The notes: generated by a model not told the origin, from the sequence alone. Numbered from the stretch's first letter, positions 17,329 through 25,823 are shown. The stretch: DNA of 64,000 nt from Myxococcales bacterium (GCA_016720595.1 JADKKI010000044.1:1-64000); one strand, 5' to 3'. Made by a program: numbers and translations.

Positions 17329-18290
17329 CTTCGCACCTGCTTTGCGCTTGGCGAGCTCATCGTCGGAGTGCAAGGCGCTGGCCGCTTCAACTGGCCGGAG
17401 GCGAGGGTGCGCGTGAGGAAGGCCACCTGGTCTGCGACGAGTGCCTCGTGCTCGCCGAGGTAGGCGTCGAAGTGCTCGATCGGATAGGTGTGTAGCTCGC
17501 TCCGAGCCACAGCGGCGGCGACGCGGTGGGCGAGCTCGGGCGGCGCGTAGCGATCGCGCTCGGCGACACATAGCAGGAGCGGCATCGCGATCCGAGCTGC
17601 GATTTGGTGCGGCCGGTAGCGCACGAGCTGGAGCAGCGACCGGGCAGCGACCTCGTTGCGCCACGACGGCGCGCTGGCCGCGAACCGCTGCGCGAATGCC
17701 GCAGCATCGTCGCCGGTGAATACCGCGAGCTCGCCGGCCGGGCCGACAACTGGGATGAGCAGAGGCGGGCCCCCGCGACGCGTGCGCACGATGTCGCGGA
17801 CGGCGGCGACCATCAATGCGAGCAGCGTTCTCGCGCGCCACGGGCTCGCATGGCCACCCGCGACACCAAGCCACGGGCCCTGCGCGACGACCGCCGCGAT
17901 CGCCGGATCGCCGGCAGCGATCGCGATCACGTGACCGCCGGATAGCGAGGTTCCCCAGATCGCGATCCGATCCGGATCGAGCTCGGGGCGTTCGCGGGCG
18001 AATGCGATCGCCGCACGCCAGTCTTCGAGCTGGTCGGGTACCGATATCAGCTGGCGCGGCTCGCCCCCGCTGGTACCGAAATGACGATAGTCAAACACCA
18101 GCGCCGCGACGCCGGCTGCCGCGAACCGGGTCGCGTAGCTCCCGAGTCCGAGATCTCGGGTGCCGGTGAAGCCGTGGCCCATGACGACGCACGGCACGCG
18201 CTCGCTGACACCTGCGGGCAGGTACAGATCCGCCGCGCAGGTCGTGTTCCCGCAGGAAAATCGCAACTCGCGCCGCACCTCGACCGTCAT
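17325..18290 (-). CDS. Alpha/beta hydrolase, dienelactone hydrolase-like
   Basis: A 321-residue protein from the ATG at 18,290 (MTVEVRRELRF). The frame is open further upstream but without coding character. Motifs are VVMGHGFTGTRDL (oxyanion-hole HG), the nucleophile elbow GTSLSGG, and a C-terminal EHFDAYLGE segment that can supply the catalytic His. It has no signal peptide. The fold suits ester, lactone or peptide hydrolysis. It is the first gene of a two-gene unit with the quinone oxidoreductase, suggesting joint handling of a small carbonyl or quinone compound (inference). Confidence 0.85.
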   Translation of the reverse strand: MTVEVRRELRFSCGNTTCAADLYLPAGVSERVPCVVMGHGFTGTRDLGLGSYATRFAAAGVAALVFDYRHFGTSGGEPRQLISVPDQLEDWRAAIAFARERPELDPDRIAIWGTSLSGGHVIAIAAGDPAIAAVVAQGPWLGVAGGHASPWRARTLLALMVAAVRDIVRTRRGGPPLLIPVVGPAGELAVFTGDDAAAFAQRFAASAPSWRNEVAARSLLQLVRYRPHQIAARIAMPLLLCVAERDRYAPPELAHRVAAAVARSELHTYPIEHFDAYLGEHEALVADQVAFLTRTLASGQLKRPAPCTPTMSSPSAKQVRR

Positions 18291-18668
18291 CGCTGCGCTT
18301 TCGCGTTGTACGTCCGTACGGGGCTGCATGACAGAAACTGGAATTGCACGAACGATGCCTACCGTTTCGCGGTGAAGCGCGCAGCGATTGCACGACCCCA
18401 GACGGTCAGCGTCAGTGCAGGCCGCTACGGGCAGCTCGCGCCCGGATGGCATTGACCCTGCGGTCATCGATTCTCGCGCAGTATCCGGCGACCATTTCGG
18501 CGGTCAGGCTCGTGTCGTCGGTGGTTCGATCGCGACCTTCCACGCGTGCTTGTGGCAGCCGATAAGGCGGGCGGGGTGGTGGTCGTCGACGCCGACATCT
18601 GAACATTCCGCACGCAGCGCTTCCCGAGACGCGTCGGTAGGCATCGGTCGACGGCCAACTCAAGCGTC
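18291..18668. other. Gene-free stretch
   Basis: No reading frame here has convincing coding character on either strand, and no repeat or strong hairpin stands out. It presumably holds the promoter of the minus-strand hydrolase gene and decayed sequence. Confidence 0.4.
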
Positions 18669-18779
18669 TTGACTTGGAATGGCACGGATCTCCCCGACGA
18701 GTTTCGTGACCTGCCGGCTGGTCGCTGTGTCATCGAGTCCGCGGACGATGTTCCTCACCTCACGCACGGAGAACAATAA
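18669..18779 (+). CDS. Short acidic peptide, possible antitoxin-like remnant
   Basis: A 36-residue frame from a TTG, reading LTWNGTDLPDEFRDLPAGR and then an acidic tail. The LPDEFRDLPAG pattern with an acidic end looks like the N-terminal part of small antitoxin-type proteins. This is recalled resemblance, not a proven family. No toxin gene is next to it. It is more likely a fragment than a full gene. Confidence 0.3.
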   Translation: MTWNGTDLPDEFRDLPAGRCVIESADDVPHLTHGEQ

Positions 18780-18954
18780 GCGATGAAGTGGCGCGCGCCT
18801 GACGTCTCGATGAACTGCCGGATACATCAGCGGCATGCTCGTGAGCTGTCGTCTCGCAGCAGCCCTACTGCCCGATCGCGTGCGCTCGAAGGACGCGATC
18901 GCGGGTCGCGGCGATCACCGCCTGGCAAGAAAAGGCCTGGCGGTCGACCGCCGG

Positions 18955-19782
18955 CTACGGCGTGCCGGTGCCGGAGGCTGACATCATCACGAACGCGCCC
19001 GATGTCGACATCACGTAGACGCCCACTCCGCGGGCGCCTGTCGCGGTCGGACGAAAGCGGATGTCGATCGTGCACTGCGACATCGCCGGCAGCATCGCGC
19101 TGTTGCACGTGTCGGCGACGATCTCGAAGTCCCCCGACATCTGGCCGACCAACGACGTCGCCATCGGCCCCTCGCTCTTCGTCCACGCGCTGTTCGTGAT
19201 CGTGAACGTCTGCGCGGCGGTCGGATCGCCGATCGTCGCCGAGCCAAACGACAGCGCCAGCGGCTGAGGATGAAGTATTGTGCAGCTCCCGTCACTCGCC
19301 ACAAGGGACGTGGTGGCCGTCGATCCCGATGAGGTGCTTGCCGTGAGCGCGGCGGCCCTCACGCCCACGAGCGTGGGCGAGAAGCGCACGGTGGCGGTAC
19401 AAGATGCGCCCGGCGCCAGCGGCTGGCTCGTGCACGTCGTCTCGTGGACGCTGAACTCGCCGGCGTCCGATCCCGTGATCGCGAGAGTTATCGGTGTGGC
19501 CGTCGCTCCGGTGTTCGTGAACGTCGCGACGCAGTCCTTCGCATCGACGATGCAGATGAAGCCGAAATCGCAACCCGGCGGCGAGGCGACGAGTTGCCCG
19601 GTGCTCGCGTCGATCGCGGCGTCGATCGGTGCGTCGACGGCGCCATCGCTCGCGATGCTGTCGTCGATCGCAGCATCCCAATCCGATGCATCGGCTCGGA
19701 TCGACGCATCTGCGTGAAATAGCCGGTTGTCGCCGCATCCCGCGCACGCCAGCACGAGTCCGATGGCGAGCCCCCACCTCAT
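18955..19782 (-). CDS. Lipoprotein with two ASH/choice-of-anchor-D domains
   Basis: A 275-residue protein from the ATG at 19,782. The lipoprotein signal ends at LACAGC. A low-complexity Asp/Ala linker (SIRADASDWDAAIDDS and following) comes next, then two immunoglobulin-like ASH domains. The first has CVATFTNTGATATPITLAIT and CTATVRFSPT; the second has QTFTITNSA, then MSQCTIDIRFRPTATG. The conserved Cys pairs suggest disulfides outside the cell. Such proteins are surface-exposed adhesin- or scaffold-like lipoproteins in myxobacteria. It appears intact, unlike most neighbours. Confidence 0.75.
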   Translation of the reverse strand: MRWGLAIGLVLACAGCGDNRLFHADASIRADASDWDAAIDDSIASDGAVDAPIDAAIDASTGQLVASPPGCDFGFICIVDAKDCVATFTNTGATATPITLAITGSDAGEFSVHETTCTSQPLAPGASCTATVRFSPTLVGVRAAALTASTSSGSTATTSLVASDGSCTILHPQPLALSFGSATIGDPTAAQTFTITNSAWTKSEGPMATSLVGQMSGDFEIVADTCNSAMLPAMSQCTIDIRFRPTATGARGVGVYVMSTSGAFVMMSASGTGTP

Positions 19783-20212
19783 CACGAACATCCTACCGTC
19801 ACAGGCACAGGAGCGTGGCGAGAAATCGATCGCTCGGTGGGCGGCTCCGTTGTCAGCGTGCAACTCAGGTCGCTGACTGCCGTAGCGTCGGAAGCTCCAT
19901 GGCGTCCTCCGACAGCTTGCGTGCGCGCTCCGACATCGTCTCGATCCTACTACCCGGTCGTGCCCTCAGTACCCAATTCCGGCGAGGTCGGCCCTCAGCT
20001 CGGGAAGGGTGCGTTCGTCCTGACTGACCCGCTTCACGAGCCTCGCGTCGAGCTTCTTTTCCGAAGGCCCCGACCGAGGTTGATTCCCTGGTCACCAGCA
20101 GAGCGGACTGCGGGCAAGGTGCCGACTGGAGTCTGTCCGAGATTTGTCCGAGGGATGTCCGCACCCCGGACACGCGGGCCGATGTCACGGCTCCCATCAA
20201 CCCCGGTCGGGG
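19783..20212. other. Intergenic region with a possible antitoxin fragment
   Basis: No full gene is visible. On the minus strand, 19,865-19,936 encodes a 23-residue frame starting SERARKLSEDAMELP. This matches the first helix of addiction-module antitoxins such as the one at 6,143, then stops. The rest has no convincing frame. Just before the next gene lies a small dyad, ACCCC-GGTC-GGGGT. Confidence 0.35.
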
Positions 20213-20574
20213 TTGTCCAACTCGAAGTTCGCTACGCCACAGAAGTCGGTGCTCGTGCCCGTCGCCGCGCGGACATCTACGACGCCACGACCGGCGACCA
20301 TCGCAGAGAACAACGCGCTCGGTGCGAACGCCCGCCTCGGCACCATGGGCGCGGTCCACACCTTCCACCCGAGCCAGGACACGATCGTCAACTGACTCAT
20401 GGACAACCCCGACTCGGCCGCGGAGCTGGCCGCGGCAGGGATCGTGGTCGTCGGGGGCGCCATCGTCGTCGTCGGTGGTGCCTGCTGCTGCGCGACGGCG
20501 CCGACCACCGCGCGTTCTCGCACGACCTGTTCCGGCACGCGCTGTACAAGTCCGTCGTGCGCGTGCCGCTATGA
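20213..20574 (+). pseudogene. Small membrane protein with in-frame TGA and frame break
   Basis: From a TTG at 20,213 a 60-residue coding stretch ends HTFHPSQDTIVN at a TGA (20,393-20,395). In the same frame, coding continues at once as LMDNPDSAAELAAAG and a clear membrane helix (IVVVGGAIVVVGGACC). The tail then moves to another frame (SHDLFRHALYKSVVRVPL) ending at 20,574. The residue replaced by TGA is not next to a Cys or a redox motif. A nonsense change (for example CGA to TGA) plus a frameshift is therefore the simplest reading. Confidence 0.4.
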
Positions 20575-20578
20575 CGCG

Positions 20579-23329
20579 CTACTGGAGGCCGAGGAACTCG
20601 TCCATCTTGCGCGCGAAGTAGCGCGGCCGCTCAGCGTCCAGCGAGTGCCCGGTCCAGTAGAGGTACCGCGCCATGCCGGGCGTCAGACTCATGACGTCGC
20701 CGGTGATCCGGGTCGCATCGCAGATCTCGTTGCCGTTCACGTCGTCCTCGCGCCCGCACGACAGGAACATGCGCTTGTCGTTGCGCATGAACCGGCGCTG
20801 CCCGGTCGCGGGCTCGAACGTCTGGTGGCTGTAGAGCAGCTGCTCCGCAGCGAGCCGCCAGCGCCAGCTCAGGAACAGCGGGTTGTAGGTCTCCTGCCGG
20901 TCGAGCCGCGAACCGTAGATCGCCTGCTGCCGGCACTTGTACCCGACGCTGGTCCACACCTCCGGCTGCGACTGCGGAAGGAACGGCCACTTCATCGGAT
21001 GGTCCCAGCCCGCATCGAAGAACCGCTGCCGGCGCCCGAGCCGCTTGCCGAACAGATCATTCGGATCGGACGCATTGCGATCGTTCGCGTCCTCCCAGGC
21101 GGCGCGCGGTCCCGCGTGCTGATAGACGGCGGTTCCTTCGCCGAGCGAGGTCCAGATCGATGCGGGTGACCAGGTGACCACGTTGCGAACCCACGGGGTA
21201 TTCGGACGGCGCCCGAGACGGAACGTGAGGTTGCCGCCGAGGCTGCCGCCCATCACCGCCCTCATGCTGTTCGGTACGTCGAGCTGTCCGGGGAGCGTCT
21301 CGACGAACGTGACGACGAAGTCCTCGAGGAAGTCGAGCATGGGGGTGAGACCGGTCATCGTGAAGTCGCTGATCCCGGCGGGTACGCCGATCGCCGCGAG
21401 CTTCGAGATCCGATCGTAGTCGAGCGACTCGGTGTAGCCCGACGACGGGAGATCGACGGTGATCACGACGAGGTTCTTCTTGATCGGGTTCTCGCTGTTC
21501 GCCATCCGCATGAACAGGTGCTTCGTGATGTCGGTCGCTTCTTCGGCTCGCGAGTCCATGCCATGGATGAACAGGAGCACCTCCGAGCCCCGCGCGATGC
21601 TCGGCACCGGGTCGGGGTCGAGGAAGTAGGGATTCGTCTTCCAGTCGTACGCGAGGGGCCGGCTCGGCGGCGGTGCGATCGACTGCGCGATCGTGTAGCG
21701 CGCCGTCACCGGCACGGGCGCAGGAAATCTCGGCATCTCGACGCCGAGGTTCTGGTTCGGTGCGGGGACGTAGACCTGGATGTTGTATTGCGGGTAGTTG
21801 CTGGACGGTACGTTGACCGGGCGGTGCGGCGCATCATCCTCGCCGGAGACGGCGATCCAGCCGAGCACCAGGCGCTCGGTCTTCTTGCGGATCAGCTCCG
21901 CACTCGCGAGCAGCGTGTCGTTACCGCTGCCCTCGAACCACGGGCCTTCCGCACGAAGCGCCTGTCCATTGCGCAAGAAGTTGGCGACACGGTACGCGCG
22001 GCGCAGGGCGATGACGCAACCCGCGCGGACGTCAGCCACCGGGATGGGCGCGAACGCGAGGCACCCGGTCGGCTGGGTCCGCGTCTCGATCGCCGCGCAG
22101 AAGTCGGCGTCGTTCGGTTTGAGCTCGCTGAACTTCTCGAACGCCCGGGTGCCGGTGACGGCGAGGTCGCTGTAGGCCGTCGCGAGGGTGCGCAGCCGCT
22201 CCTTGTCGAGGACGTTCGGTGCCGCTTCCGCTTCCGCGAAGGTGTGTGCCGCGAGGGGCAGGGCGCAGCCGATCGGATCCGCGAGCTGTGCGATCCGACG
22301 AAGATCCGGCGCGAGCCGGCCTTCATCGGTGCCGAGGTGCTGACCCGGAGGCGTGTTGTAGTTGGCCGGTATGTAGGCGCTTCCACCTGCGAGGAGGAAG
22401 TAGGGGGCCGTGCCCACCGTGTAGTCCCACGGCATCGAGCCATCCGCGGGCCAGTCGCAGTCCTCGGAATCCTTGAACGGCTCGTCCGCCTGGTTGTCGC
22501 GCACCGCGAACTCGATGCCGTTGAACGCGCGCACCTCGAACACGCCCAGGTCGGTGACGGCGACCTTCGTCAGGTGATCCTTCAGGCACTGTTCCTGGTC
22601 TCCGGCCGGCAACGTCGCGAACGCCTTGTTGATGATCTCGTCGCGCGTCGACGGGCCACCACGTCCCGTCTTCTGGGTGCCGAGTGCCTGCCACCACAGG
22701 TTGTACTTCTTGTCCTTGTAGCGATCGATCAGCGGGTTGCACGTCCCGGGGGTGTTGAAGTCGACGACCTCCTGGATCGTCGCCGTGGTGAGTGCGCCGG
22801 CGCCCTGTGGGCTCTGGAACAGATCGCGCAGGCACTGCTGCTGGTCAGATTTCTGCAGCCGGTTGAACGCGAAGTTGAAGACGTCGATCGGGTTGGTGAG
22901 CCCGCGTGGGGCTCCGACCTTCGCCGCCAGGATGTTCTGCGTCCAGGTGCCGTAGTCGGCCCGGCTGTACAACGCGAACAGCCCGTCGCACGTCGGCTTG
23001 CCGTTGAACGCGGCGACGATGTTGACGCCCATCGCCGTGTTCGGCGCGCCACGGAGGTCCTTCTCGACGCAGTCGAGCCTGTACTGCGGCTCGACCTGCT
23101 TCCACGCGCACTGGAAGATCTGCTCGAAGGTCTGCGGCCCGCCCGGAAACTGCTTGCAGTTGCCGAGAGCGCCCCACCACCAGCCGTAGTTGTTCGACTG
23201 GAACCATGGGACCAGGTTGTCGCAATCGAGCTTGGTCGGTGCCCACGCGGCCGCGGGGCGGGGAGCGGCCACGATGGCCGCGAAGGCGAATGAAGCGACG
23301 AGCCCGAGGCGGGATGGAATGCTGAACAC
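20579..23329 (-). CDS. Exported alpha/beta hydrolase with three N-terminal Cys/Trp repeats
   Basis: A 916-residue protein. The GTG start at 23,329 is fixed by AGGAGG six bases before it. A signal peptide (1-29) is followed by three related repeats at about 36-92, 114-171 and 197-253. Each begins with Cys plus an acidic or polar residue, contains a YGWWW-, YGTWT- or YNLWW-like aromatic box, and ends QQCLRDL, EQCLKDHL or LDCVEKDL. The C-terminal third is an alpha/beta hydrolase with LLFIHGMDS near 590 and the nucleophile elbow GGSLGG (Ser696). The enzyme should act in the periplasm or outside, perhaps on an ester polymer. The repeats may bind substrate or surface. It is the largest intact gene of the island. 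Confidence 0.8.
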   Translation of the reverse strand: MFSIPSRLGLVASFAFAAIVAAPRPAAAWAPTKLDCDNLVPWFQSNNYGWWWGALGNCKQFPGGPQTFEQIFQCAWKQVEPQYRLDCVEKDLRGAPNTAMGVNIVAAFNGKPTCDGLFALYSRADYGTWTQNILAAKVGAPRGLTNPIDVFNFAFNRLQKSDQQQCLRDLFQSPQGAGALTTATIQEVVDFNTPGTCNPLIDRYKDKKYNLWWQALGTQKTGRGGPSTRDEIINKAFATLPAGDQEQCLKDHLTKVAVTDLGVFEVRAFNGIEFAVRDNQADEPFKDSEDCDWPADGSMPWDYTVGTAPYFLLAGGSAYIPANYNTPPGQHLGTDEGRLAPDLRRIAQLADPIGCALPLAAHTFAEAEAAPNVLDKERLRTLATAYSDLAVTGTRAFEKFSELKPNDADFCAAIETRTQPTGCLAFAPIPVADVRAGCVIALRRAYRVANFLRNGQALRAEGPWFEGSGNDTLLASAELIRKKTERLVLGWIAVSGEDDAPHRPVNVPSSNYPQYNIQVYVPAPNQNLGVEMPRFPAPVPVTARYTIAQSIAPPPSRPLAYDWKTNPYFLDPDPVPSIARGSEVLLFIHGMDSRAEEATDITKHLFMRMANSENPIKKNLVVITVDLPSSGYTESLDYDRISKLAAIGVPAGISDFTMTGLTPMLDFLEDFVVTFVETLPGQLDVPNSMRAVMGGSLGGNLTFRLGRRPNTPWVRNVVTWSPASIWTSLGEGTAVYQHAGPRAAWEDANDRNASDPNDLFGKRLGRRQRFFDAGWDHPMKWPFLPQSQPEVWTSVGYKCRQQAIYGSRLDRQETYNPLFLSWRWRLAAEQLLYSHQTFEPATGQRRFMRNDKRMFLSCGREDDVNGNEICDATRITGDVMSLTPGMARYLYWTGHSLDAERPRYFARKMDEFLGLQ

Positions 23330-23383
23330 GAGTCCTCCTGGGTAGGAAGGAGCCGGGTCCCGCGATCCGTCGCACGAAAATCG

Positions 23384-23516
23384 TCAGGCCCCGGGAGTGG
23401 GCCTCAGGACGCGCTCCAGGCTGACATCGAGCCGGCTGTGGTCCAGGCGGAGGATGCTGTCGACCTCCCCGGTCGATCGCCATCAGGACGAACGTGCCGC
23501 TGCCGTTCGCTAGCAC
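23384..23516 (-). pseudogene. Short gene remnant, frame-broken
   Basis: The minus strand reads VLANGSGTFVLMAIDR in one frame and then GEVDSILRLDHSRLDVSLE in another, ending at a TGA at 23,384. The amphipathic coding pattern suggests the end of a former gene. There is no recognised family and no start signal. It lies between the large hydrolase and the ribosome-associated protein gene. Confidence 0.3.
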
Positions 23517-23607
23517 ACCGTGGACGATGGTCGGCGCGCTCTCTGGGCGCGATCAATCCTGCCCTCGGAGGTTGGCACGCCGGGGATTCGTTCCTACGCT
23601 GGACGTG

Positions 23608-23931
23608 ATGCAGATCCAGTTGAACACGGACCACAACGTCGATCACACCGACGGACTCGCGTCCCACGTGCAGAAGGTCGTCGAGCACGAGCTCGCGCGC
23701 TTCAGTGCTCGGATCTCGCGCGTCGAGGTGCACATCACCGACGAGAACGGCGGCAAGGCCGGTCCGGACGACAAGCGCTGCGTGATGGAAGCGCGCATCG
23801 AGCACCACGAGCCCACCGCGGTCACCGAGCACGCGAGCTCGGTGCACCAAGCGATCGACGGGGCCGCTGGCAAGCTCGCCCGTGCCGTCGAGCACGTGCT
23901 CGCAAAGGCCGATAGCCGCAAGCCGCACTGA
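23608..23931 (+). CDS. HPF/RaiA-like ribosome-associated protein
   Basis: A 107-residue protein from the ATG at 23,608 (MQIQLNTDHNV). It matches the S30AE/HPF domain layout: a first strand, the helix GLASHVQKVVEHELARF, the strand RVEVHITDENGG, an Arg/Glu strand (VMEARIEHHEP), and a final helix (VHQAIDGAAGKLARAVEH). Short HPF-type proteins bind the 30S decoding region and silence or dimerise ribosomes under stress. It lacks the C-terminal dimerisation domain of long HPF. No neighbouring rpoN or pts genes are present, so its usual context is missing. Confidence 0.75.
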   Translation: MQIQLNTDHNVDHTDGLASHVQKVVEHELARFSARISRVEVHITDENGGKAGPDDKRCVMEARIEHHEPTAVTEHASSVHQAIDGAAGKLARAVEHVLAKADSRKPH

Positions 23932-24004
23932 TCGCCTCTTCCCTCCGTATTGAAGATGCGCCCCGTTCCGTCGAGCGCGGCCCCATCCGGTAGACTCGCG
24001 AGCG

Positions 24005-24571
24005 ATGAAGATGCTCGCGTTCGTGTTCCTGGTCTGGGGATGTGGCAATGGCGGCGCCCCGGCCTCGACGAGCTCGGCTCCCGCAGCGCCGCCCCCGCCG
24101 ACAGCCAAGGCATCGCCGCCTGCGCCGATACCGGCATCGACCACCGTGCTCGCGGCCCTCGAGAAGGACCGGGCGGCGATCGAGACCGAGCTTGCGCGAG
24201 TGCGGACCGCGGCGGCTACGAACAGCACGGCACTCGATGCCGCACAGGACGATGCCGCGCGCGCGACGGTCCGCGAAGCGCTGGGCAAGCTCCACGCTGA
24301 CCTGGCTACGATCGGAGCGCGCATCCAGGAGCTCTCCTCGCGTGCCGAGACGCAGCGACGCGACGAGGCCGCCGTCCAGGACGACCGCCGTCAAGCACTC
24401 GAGCAGGGCGAGATCCTCGCGGCACGGGCAGCCGAACGCAGCGAGCTCGACAAGTCGATCTCAGTCCTCGATGACAAGCTACAGGATGCGCAGAGCGACG
24501 CCGACCGCACCGCCGCAAAGGCCAAGCTGGAGAGCCTGAAGCGCGAGAACGCGGAGGCGAAGCGCCGGTAG
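24005..24571 (+). CDS. Coiled-coil lipoprotein
   Basis: A 188-residue protein with a short lipoprotein signal (lipobox VWGC, Cys at 13), a Pro/Ala/Ser-rich linker to about residue 45, and then a long hydrophilic coiled coil (ALEKDRAAIETELARVRTA, LDDKLQDAQSDADRTAAKAK). It is likely anchored in the outer membrane facing the periplasm, as a spacer. Its stop lies 33 bases from the 3' end of the convergent tRNA-Sec gene, so it is the last gene inside the island. Confidence 0.7.
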   Translation: MKMLAFVFLVWGCGNGGAPASTSSAPAAPPPPTAKASPPAPIPASTTVLAALEKDRAAIETELARVRTAAATNSTALDAAQDDAARATVREALGKLHADLATIGARIQELSSRAETQRRDEAAVQDDRRQALEQGEILAARAAERSELDKSISVLDDKLQDAQSDADRTAAKAKLESLKRENAEAKRR

Positions 24572-24604
24572 GCGACGGAGCTCAGGACGCCGCTTCGACC
24601 GAAA

Positions 24605-24630
24605 TGGCGGAAGCGCATGGGAATCGAACC
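24605..24630 (-). repeat. Proximal att-like repeat within the tRNA-Sec 3' end
   Basis: The tRNA-side copy of the 26-bp direct repeat shared with 10,548-10,573. It covers the T loop, the 3' acceptor strand and CCA, the segment most used by tyrosine integrases at tRNA genes. Keeping it intact preserves the tRNA. Confidence 0.8.
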
Positions 24631-24704
24631 CACCATGCCGCTGCTCGCGCAGAGCATCATCGGTTTTGAAGACCGAGGCCGGCACCAGTCCGGCACGCGC
24701 TTCC
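24605..24704 (-). tRNA. selC: tRNA-Sec (anticodon UCA), selenocysteine tRNA
   Basis: On the minus strand these 100 bases fold as a bacterial tRNA-Sec. The acceptor is 8 bp (GGAAGCGC with GCGCTTCC), followed by G and an encoded CCA. The D arm is GCCGG/CCGGC. The anticodon stem is TCGGT/ACCGA around the loop CTTCAAA (anticodon TCA). A long variable arm (TGCTC/GAGCA) and a T arm with TTCGATT complete it. The 8-bp acceptor and long extra arm are specific to Sec. It reads UGA when charged with selenocysteine, which requires SelA, SelB and SelD; none of these genes is in this window. Its 3' 26 bases are duplicated at 10,548. Confidence 0.95.
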
Positions 24705-24796
24705 TCGCGCGTTATCACACGACTCCTGGCGAGCGGCAAGGCACAACCCGGACGGGTCTGCGGCGAGGGAATCGCGGTCCGCTGCACACTCGGTGG

Positions 24797-24837
24797 TGCA
24801 CTGGGAAGGCCAGTCCCAGCACTTCGAGGGGAAGTGC
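24797..24837 (+). promoter_or_regulatory. Two adjacent hairpins upstream of the matrixin gene
   Basis: CTGGGA-aggccag-TCCCAG (24,801-24,819) is followed directly by GCACTTC-gaggg-GAAGTGC (24,819-24,837). The pair lies about 50 bases before the metalloprotease start on the same strand and could be a structured leader. GC-rich DNA forms hairpins easily, so support is weak. Confidence 0.25.
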
Positions 24838-24888
24838 ACGAGATCGTGCGCTCTCGAGTTGGTTGCATGCTTGCTGTTCCACTCGCCG

Positions 24889-25779
24889 ATGAGAGTTGTT
24901 GCTGTCGTCGTGCTGCTCGCGGGTTGCATGTCCCACGAGCCGATCGAGGTATCCGCGGACGATCCGCTGCCCGCGGGGCTGCGGACCGGCGACGTCGTCC
25001 ACCGGGGTGAGCTCGCGGTCGAGGTGCCGGAGGTCGGCGAGACGGTGACGATCACGGTGGACGGCGACGACGGTACGAGCTTCGCGCTGTCGATCAGCCA
25101 ATCGCCGGGAGGCGAGGTCTCGGTCGTCGACGCTGCACCCGACGACGAGCCGCTGGTGATCGCGGCGGCGGCCGCCGGGCCGTGCGAGGACGGAGCGTTT
25201 CACGTCGCCGGGCACGTGTGGACCACCGAGTACCAGTGGCGCTTCCAGGCGGGCAGTACCCCCACGGCCAACAGCAAAGACAACGTCGAGACCGGACTCC
25301 AGCGCGCGGCGAACGCGATCGAGACGTCGCGCAACGACTGCGGCCTGGCCGATCAAGTCTCGGCGACCGCGCGCTACCTGGGCCGCACCGCGAGCGCTCC
25401 GAACATCAAGGGCACGAGCACGAAGGTGACGTGCGGGGCCCGCGACAACGCCAACGTCGTCGGGTTCGGGAACCTGCCACCCTCCTATCTCGGCGTCGCG
25501 TGCAGTTGGGCCGACGGCGCCGGGCACGCGCTCGAAGGCGATGTCAGGCTCTCCGCGAAGCATCGCTGGTTCCCTCTGGAGGTGCCCACGGGTTGTTCGG
25601 GCGCGCGCTACGGCATCCAGGCGGTCGCCACGCACGAGCTCGGCCACGTGTTCGGCCTGGCGCACGTGTCCGAGTCCGCCCACCCGAACCTCACGATGAG
25701 CACGGCAGCGGCGAACTGCACGAACGCGCCGCTCACGCTCGGGCTCGGCGACGTCCGCGGCCTGCGCCAGCTGTACTGA
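24889..25779 (+). CDS. Matrixin-like zinc metalloprotease lipoprotein
   Basis: A 296-residue protein from the ATG at 24,889. The lipoprotein signal ends at LLAGC. The catalytic zinc motif is HELGHVFGLAH at 249-259 (three His and the base Glu250), followed by the Met-turn LTMST near 272, as in matrixins (M10) and related metzincins. The middle of the protein has four or more Cys likely paired in disulfides. It probably digests proteins at the cell surface or outside. The start was chosen because the upstream extension in the same frame lacks a signal peptide. It is the first protein gene beyond the tRNA-Sec side of the island. Confidence 0.8.
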   Translation: MRVVAVVVLLAGCMSHEPIEVSADDPLPAGLRTGDVVHRGELAVEVPEVGETVTITVDGDDGTSFALSISQSPGGEVSVVDAAPDDEPLVIAAAAAGPCEDGAFHVAGHVWTTEYQWRFQAGSTPTANSKDNVETGLQRAANAIETSRNDCGLADQVSATARYLGRTASAPNIKGTSTKVTCGARDNANVVGFGNLPPSYLGVACSWADGAGHALEGDVRLSAKHRWFPLEVPTGCSGARYGIQAVATHELGHVFGLAHVSESAHPNLTMSTAAANCTNAPLTLGLGDVRGLRQLY

Positions 25780-25790
25780 GCAATGTCGCC

Positions 25791-25823
25791 AGATCGGACC
25801 ACTGCGAACCCCGGTTCGCGGGC
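25791..25823. repeat. 33-bp intergenic repeat, copy 1
   Basis: 28/33 identical to 27,183-27,215 in the same orientation. Its core GCGAACC-cc-GGTTCGC is a near-perfect dyad. It lies just after the matrixin stop codon and may act as a terminator-like hairpin or belong to a dispersed element. Confidence 0.45.

Larger units (their letters stand above)
10574..24604. mobile_element. Putative genomic island integrated at the tRNA-Sec gene
   Basis: About 14 kb lies between two direct copies of the tRNA-Sec 3' end. The copy at 24,605 belongs to the whole tRNA and the copy at 10,548 is the distal repeat, the normal att arrangement. Gene content is unlike the flanks: a broken GNAT gene at one edge, several frame-broken lipoprotein and VIT/VWA genes, a broken TetR, toxin-antitoxin fragments, an intact oxidoreductase/hydrolase pair, and short intergenic repeats. 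No integrase or transposase is recognisable, so it is probably an old, immobile or in-trans-mobilised element. The limits are well supported; its mobility is inference. Confidence 0.6.

Noticed and set aside
20393..20395. In-frame TGA in a small membrane-protein gene, with a GC-rich hairpin (GCCGCGG/CCGCGGC) about 28 bases downstream, as a second Sec codon
   Set aside because: The residue is in a polar linker with no neighbouring Cys or redox motif, the gene also has a frame break further on, and GC-rich hairpins are common here. A nonsense mutation is simpler.
10574..24604. An integrase, transposase or IS element inside the island
   Set aside because: No tyrosine or serine recombinase motif, DDE motif or terminal inverted repeat was seen in any frame.
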